This document shows, in pieces, positions 14,270 through 14,830 of a stretch of 14,830 nucleotides of DNA. The notes under the pieces were generated by a model. That model searched no databases and was not told where the DNA came from. It saw only the letters and a program-made list of their open reading frames with translations. Both the position numbers and the translations under genes were made by a program. Positions within the stretch are counted from its first letter, which is position 1; each line of letters begins with the position of its first letter. Origin of the DNA: Gammaproteobacteria bacterium (GTDB lineage Bacteria > Pseudomonadota > Gammaproteobacteria > Pseudomonadales > Halomonadaceae); the NCBI GenBank assembly GCA_023485185.1, contig JAMCZP010000026.1, forward strand, positions 1 through 14,830, in the 5' to 3' direction.

Positions 14270-14830
14270 CTAGTCGACGGTCATCGCTGAAGGTAGCGAC
14301 TCCCACACTTCAATGGCAGCAGCTAGATCTTCAAGCGAAGCGCCTACCGATTTGAATAGCGTAATGGCCTCCGGCCCAGAGCGTCCCGATTTCGTCCCTG
14401 CTAGCACCTCTGCAAGCTCCGCCTGAATCTGGTCAAACTGGAACTCACCTTCATTGATGGCCTGAAGGATGTCGCCTGCCTCACCTTTGGCGCCGGCGTA
14501 AGTGTCCACAAACACTTCTGCACGACGCAGGCATAGCCCATCGGTTTCGCGCATTTGCGGACGAAACGCGCCAATTAAATCCAGGTGCGTGCCGGGGGTG
14601 AGCCATTCGCCTTTGATGATCGGCTGGTTAGAGAGCGTCACGCAGCTAATGATGTCCGCTTCTGCTACCGCATCCGCTAACGCTTCCACCACATGGGTCT
14701 CGAAGCGATCAGCGTACTCATCAGCAATCGATGCCGCCTTCTCGGGATTACGCCCCCAAATGAGTACGCGCTTGATGGGGCGGACGCTGGCGTGGGCCTC
14801 AATCACCATGGGCGCTAGCTTGCCCGTACC
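14270..14830 (-). CDS. Ornithine cyclodeaminase/mu-crystallin family protein, N-terminus cut by the window edge
   Basis: The frame is open through the right edge (186 residues seen, of about 310-330 in the family), so the N-terminal substrate lobe is missing. It begins in the Rossmann NAD(P) site, GTGKLAP, followed by VLIWGRNPEKA. It then has HLDLIGAFRPQMRETD, VFVDTYAGAKGEAGD and KSVGASLEDLAAA, all typical of the subgroup that contains pyrroline-2-carboxylate/piperideine-2-carboxylate reductases as well as true cyclodeaminases. Such enzymes reduce cyclic imines formed when ornithine or lysine loses its alpha-amino group, or turn ornithine into proline. It is the first gene in the window of the minus-strand run, 79 bases before deacetylase 3. 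The internal ATG at 14809 lies within the Rossmann motif and is not the start. Ectoine-utilisation EutC belongs to the same superfamily, but no other ectoine-breakdown gene is visible here. Confidence 0.9.
   Translation of the reverse strand, partial: GTGKLAPMVIEAHASVRPIKRVLIWGRNPEKAASIADEYADRFETHVVEALADAVAEADIISCVTLSNQPIIKGEWLTPGTHLDLIGAFRPQMRETDGLCLRRAEVFVDTYAGAKGEAGDILQAINEGEFQFDQIQAELAEVLAGTKSGRSGPEAITLFKSVGASLEDLAAAIEVWESLPSAMTVD

Noticed and set aside
14270..14830. Ectoine-utilisation EutC
   Set aside because: EutC belongs to the same cyclodeaminase superfamily, but no ectoine hydrolase, N-acetyl-diaminobutyrate deacetylase or EutB-like gene is visible, and the N-terminus needed to judge the subgroup is missing.
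1..14830. CRISPR array, tRNA or rRNA genes, phage or toxin-antitoxin genes
   Set aside because: No regularly spaced repeats, cloverleaf-like genes or matching protein families were found on either strand.

Overview
The window looks like part of a chromosome of a moderately halophilic gammaproteobacterium, most likely Halomonas or a close relative. This rests on intermediate-to-high GC coding sequence, a strongly acidic exported binding protein, the gene families present, and an intergenic palindrome that resembles, from memory, dispersed Halomonas/Marinobacter repeats. The genus is an inference and was not searched. No rRNA, tRNA, CRISPR array, prophage or intact insertion sequence is visible.

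Layout. (1) Positions 1-829 hold most of a LysR-type regulator on the minus strand, cut by the left edge. It and the 470 bp gene-free stretch after it are visibly AT-richer than the rest. (2) On the minus strand, 3005 to 1301, a GntR/FCD regulator overlaps an acetylpolyamine-amidohydrolase-like deacetylase (deacetylase 1). (3) Divergent from it, 3232-10926 on the plus strand, is a six-gene run: Dpp/Opp-type periplasmic binding protein, two permeases, a fused double ATPase, an FAD-linked 2-hydroxyacid dehydrogenase and a HisC-like aminotransferase. (4) A nested palindromic repeat lies at 10967-11059 between convergent genes. (5) On the minus strand, 14830 to 11106, is a tightly packed run: ornithine cyclodeaminase/mu-crystallin family protein (cut by the right edge), deacetylase 3 (acetylpolyamine-amidohydrolase type), deacetylase 2 (class II HDAC-like) and an IlvE-like fold-IV aminotransferase. 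Its last three genes are joined by ATGA stop/start overlaps.

How the genes may work together. Three members of the zinc-dependent histone-deacetylase/acetylpolyamine-amidohydrolase superfamily, all with intact catalytic residues, lie around one peptide/amine-type importer and four amino-acid or hydroxy-acid enzymes. The simplest reading is a catabolic locus: import of an N-acylated amine, amino acid or short peptide, removal of the acyl group in the cytoplasm, then transamination, cyclic-imine reduction and hydroxyacid oxidation. The GntR protein probably controls its own gene and the importer operon through a pair of GTCGAC-centred sites spaced two helical turns apart in the divergent intergenic region. 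The substrate cannot be read from the sequence.
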